Shown here in pieces: positions 58,648 to 60,711 of a stretch of 60,711 bases of DNA. The stretch is from an uncultured Atopobiaceae bacterium. GTDB lineage: Bacteria; Actinomycetota; Coriobacteriia; Coriobacteriales; Atopobiaceae. Positions within the stretch are counted from its first letter, which is position 1, and each line of letters opens with the position of its first letter. Where the stretch lies: the NCBI GenBank assembly GCA_944320385.1, contig CALUHH010000012.1:1-60711 (forward strand), given 5' to 3'. The notes under the pieces are model-generated. The model ran no database searches, was not told the DNA's origin, and saw only the letters and a program-made list of their open reading frames with translations. A program made the translations under genes and the position numbers.

Positions 58648-58897
58648 GTGTCTTCCTTGTGTGTGGGCGACCTTTCGGTCGCAGTCCGTTCGTGCGCTTC
58701 AGGTAGCTGGGAGCTTGAGGGTTGCTTGAGGCTTCTCTCCTCGTGCTGTTGGCGACCTTAAGGTGATGATCGAGTGTTGGTTGATAGTTCGTTTAGCGTG
58801 CGGTGGTGGTATGTTTGGGCTGCGTGGTGGTGCGGTGGTGCTTCGTTTGTCACAAGGTAGACGGCCGGGGCCGGCTACGGCGTCACTGCCTTCACGC
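58648..58897 (-). promoter_or_regulatory. Long leader between rsmH and ftsL
   Basis: A 250-bp gap inside the dcw cluster. As read in the minus-strand transcript, the part from about 58860 to 58775 is C/A-rich and G-poor (for example CACCACCGCAC twice), which fits a Rho-loading (rut-like) or unstructured leader. GAGCTTGAGGGTT at 58711-58723 is exactly shared with the ftsZ control region. A small hairpin (GCGACCTTTCGGTCGC, about 58667-58682) is next to the ftsL ribosome-binding site. No gene is seen. Confidence 0.45.
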
Positions 58898-59854
58898 TCA
58901 GGCGTCGAGCTTGACCGCCACGCGCATGAGGGCGCTTCGCGACCGTGGGTTGGCCGCGACCTCCTCGTCTGAGGCGACGAGGGGCTTTCGGGTCCTGACC
59001 TTGAGTGCCGGCACGTGTCCGCACACGCACACCGGAAGGTCCGGTGGGCAGGTGCACCCCTGGGAGAGCTCGGAGAAGACGTGCTTCACGATCCGGTCCT
59101 CGAGCGAGTGGTAGGAGATGACGCAGATCCTGCCGCCCGGGTTGGCCCACCTCGCCGCCGCGCGCAGGCCGCGGTCGAGGACATCGAGCTCGTGGTTGAC
59201 CTCGATGCGCAGCGCCTGGAAGGTGCGGCGCGCCGGGTGCCCGCCGGTCCTTCTCGCCGCCGCGGGAATCGCGGCCTTGATGACCTCGACCAGCTCGAGG
59301 GTCGTCTCGATGGGGGCCTTGCTTCGGGTCTCCACGACCTTACGGGCGATGCGGCTCGCAAAACGCTCGTCTCCGTATACGCGAAGGATTCGGGCGAGGT
59401 CTGCTTCGTTGTAGGTGTTCACGACCTCTGCTGCGGTTAGGGTGTGGTTGCCCGAACTCATTCGCATGTCCAGGGGCGCGTCCTCGTGGTACGAGAAGCC
59501 GCGCTCCGGGATGTCAAGCTGCGGGGAGGACACGCCGAGGTCGAAGAGGAAGCAGTCGACCCCGAGAACCTCCGCCTCGACGAGAAGTTCGTCGAGGTCC
59601 CCGAAGTTGCCCTTGAGGGTGCGGACGCTCGCCTCGGGCACCTCGCGGGCGAGGCGCTCCGTCGCGGCTGCGAGGGCCATGTCGTCCTGGTCGATCCCAA
59701 GCGACAGGCCGTCCGGGGCCACGCGGCGCGCGAGCTCTACGGTGTGTCCCGCACCACCGAGGGTGCAGTCGCAGGTCACCTCCCCCGGCTGGGGGTCGAG
59801 CTCGGCGAGGACCTCGGCGAGCATCACGGGTACGTGCCGGTATTCTGCTGTCAA
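58898..59854 (-). CDS. rsmH: 16S rRNA (cytosine-1402-N4)-methyltransferase
   Basis: 318 residues (MraW). HVPVMLAEVLAELDP, DCTLGGAGHTVELARRV (SAM-binding), GIDQDDMALAAA, FLFDLGVSSPQLDIPERGFSY, DMRM and ICVISYHSLEDRIVK are family signatures. The start is TTG at 59852-59854 with GAGGGAC directly upstream; no ATG fits the N-terminus. Second gene of the cluster, 21 bp after mraZ. Confidence 0.97.
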   Translation of the reverse strand: MTAEYRHVPVMLAEVLAELDPQPGEVTCDCTLGGAGHTVELARRVAPDGLSLGIDQDDMALAAATERLAREVPEASVRTLKGNFGDLDELLVEAEVLGVDCFLFDLGVSSPQLDIPERGFSYHEDAPLDMRMSSGNHTLTAAEVVNTYNEADLARILRVYGDERFASRIARKVVETRSKAPIETTLELVEVIKAAIPAAARRTGGHPARRTFQALRIEVNHELDVLDRGLRAAARWANPGGRICVISYHSLEDRIVKHVFSELSQGCTCPPDLPVCVCGHVPALKVRTRKPLVASDEEVAANPRSRSALMRVAVKLDA

Positions 59855-59875
59855 GTCCCTCGCCCCCTCTCGTTG

Positions 59876-60334
59876 CTAGTCGTGGAAGAGAAGCGCGTCG
59901 AGGTCGTCCTCGAAGCTCTCCTGCGCCGCGTTCCACTCCTTGGTGTCCCAGACCTCGAAGTGGTCGCCTGCGCCCACGACCGTGACGTCCCCGGTGAGGC
60001 CGAGCTTCTCGCGCGAGCCGGGCTTGGCCGCGTCGAGCTTGCCGAGGGCCACGCGACCGGCGGAGTCGATGTCGACCTCCACGGCGCTTGCCCAGAGCCC
60101 CGTCCTCAGCTGGACGTCCTTGCGACTGCGGGGATCGTAGTGGTGGTCGCCGTACTCGAAGAGGCCGTCGACGAACCGCTCGAACCCCTCAGGGGTGAAG
60201 CCGTTCACGCAGCCGTTCATGGGAACGAGGTAGATCGTCTTGCGGTCGCCGTCGATCAGCTGCTTGCGGAAGACGGCCGGCAGGGTGACGCGCGCCTTGG
60301 CATCCACGGACATCGGATACGAGCCGGCGAGCAT
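59876..60334 (-). CDS. mraZ: Transcriptional regulator MraZ
   Basis: 152 residues with two SpoVT/AbrB-like repeats: GSYPMSVDAKARVTLPAVFRKQL and VEVDIDSAGRVALGKLD. It binds its own promoter and controls the dcw cluster. ATG 60332-60334 follows GGAGGG. First gene of the cluster. Confidence 0.96.
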   Translation of the reverse strand: MLAGSYPMSVDAKARVTLPAVFRKQLIDGDRKTIYLVPMNGCVNGFTPEGFERFVDGLFEYGDHHYDPRSRKDVQLRTGLWASAVEVDIDSAGRVALGKLDAAKPGSREKLGLTGDVTVVGAGDHFEVWDTKEWNAAQESFEDDLDALLFHD

Positions 60335-60386
60335 TGCACCCTCCCTTCGAAAGACGAGACCCCACCCCCGAACGGAGCGTGCGACT

Positions 60387-60437
60387 ACTATACGTCATCC
60401 GCGACACTTTGCGACACAGAAAAACACTTTGCCACAC
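60387..60437 (-). promoter_or_regulatory. mraZ/dcw promoter with two MraZ-box-like repeats
   Basis: On the minus strand GTGTGGCAAAGTG (60437-60425) and GTGTCGCAAAGTG (60417-60405) are direct repeats with a 20-bp period, and TATAGT (60392-60387) is a good -10. The second box covers the -35. AAAGTG repeats upstream of mraZ are the known kind of MraZ site in other bacteria. The remaining DNA to 60711 (about 275 bp) has no gene I can identify. Confidence 0.7.
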
Positions 60438-60711
60438 CCTGCGGTTGAAATCTGGTTCTCAGCGGTTCTCGCCGGTAACCGGCCCCCCAGATGTTGCGTC
60501 GCTCGGGTGCCTGAGCCACAAGAGGGGCGCCGGTGTTCTGCTTTCCCGCAAACGATTTGTGGCGCTGCCGTGAAAGCGCAACCCCTGGAGGCGGTGGGGC
60601 GCCGTCCCACTCCCCCACCGCGCGGGAGCGTCCCCGCTTAAGTGTTGTGTGCCATGACGTTGTTTACGCCGACGACGCGCGACATGGGCGGGAGGCCCCC
60701 GCAGGCGCTGT

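Noticed and set aside
1318..59256. Explaining CGAGAAGRAC simply by frequent Glu-Lys-Asp codons
   Set aside because: Many copies are in gaps or are read as Leu-Leu or Phe-Ser in coding frames, including CTT Leu codons in a genome that otherwise seems to prefer CTC and CTG. A formal codon-preserving count is still needed.
60630..60660. A further copy of the 24-bp TTAAGC repeat at the right edge
   Set aside because: Only GCTTAAG matches; the other conserved positions (ATCG, CCGG) are absent.

Overview
The window is a G+C-rich bacterial chromosome segment of 60.7 kb, tightly packed with genes. I infer a high-GC Gram-positive of the Coriobacteriia (Atopobiaceae or Olsenella type). The reasons are the division and cell-wall (dcw) gene order ending in pgeF-yggS-sepF-proC-yggT-divIVA, the absence of ftsA, the use of sepF, frequent GTG and TTG starts, and the mixture of fermentative peptide, serine and sugar genes. 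This is inference from gene content; no search was run.

Layout. 1-4969: four family-2 glycosyltransferases arranged as a mirror-image pair of pairs around a shared promoter gap. 5054-6337: metK. 6697-12633: a minus-strand sugar or polyol operon (oxidoreductase, TIM-barrel isomerase, ABC binding lipoprotein, ATPase, permease), with a divergent LacI regulator at 12948. 13967-19597: a TetR regulator divergent from two overlapping YhgE/Pip membrane proteins. 19986-21464: gltX. 21637-24170: a pyroglutamate operon (DUF969, DUF979, pcp). 24364-27064: single-chain L-serine dehydratase and an MBL-fold hydrolase. 27142-27396: one tRNA-Gln and two identical tRNA-Glu genes, followed by the CCA-adding enzyme. 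29242-32061: two tandem bleomycin-hydrolase-like aminopeptidases. 32512-34161: yigZ, a lone PTS EIIA domain, and rnpB (RNase P RNA). 34298-35131: an orphan DUF4130 protein. 35169-39888: a second cell-surface glycan cluster (pyruvyltransferase fusion and two paralogous glycosyltransferases). 40119-60334: the dcw cluster on the minus strand, read mraZ-rsmH-ftsL-ftsI-murF-mraY-murD-ftsW-murG, a 587-bp repeat-filled break, murC-murB-ftsQ, then ftsZ-pgeF-yggS-sepF-proC-yggT-divIVA. murE and ftsA are not in it.

The most unusual content is not in the proteins. A 10-mer, CGAGAAGRAC, occurs about 42 times on both strands by hand count. It is balanced in orientation, occurs in all three reading frames inside genes, and is concentrated in intergenic DNA, including one perfect head-to-head palindrome. 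This is the pattern of a DNA uptake sequence. In addition, many gaps carry their own palindromic or regularly spaced repeat family. The most striking is a 24-bp repeat with 17-bp variable spacers (41-bp period, close to four helical turns) that forms two opposed arrays between murC and murG and recurs at the left edge of the window.
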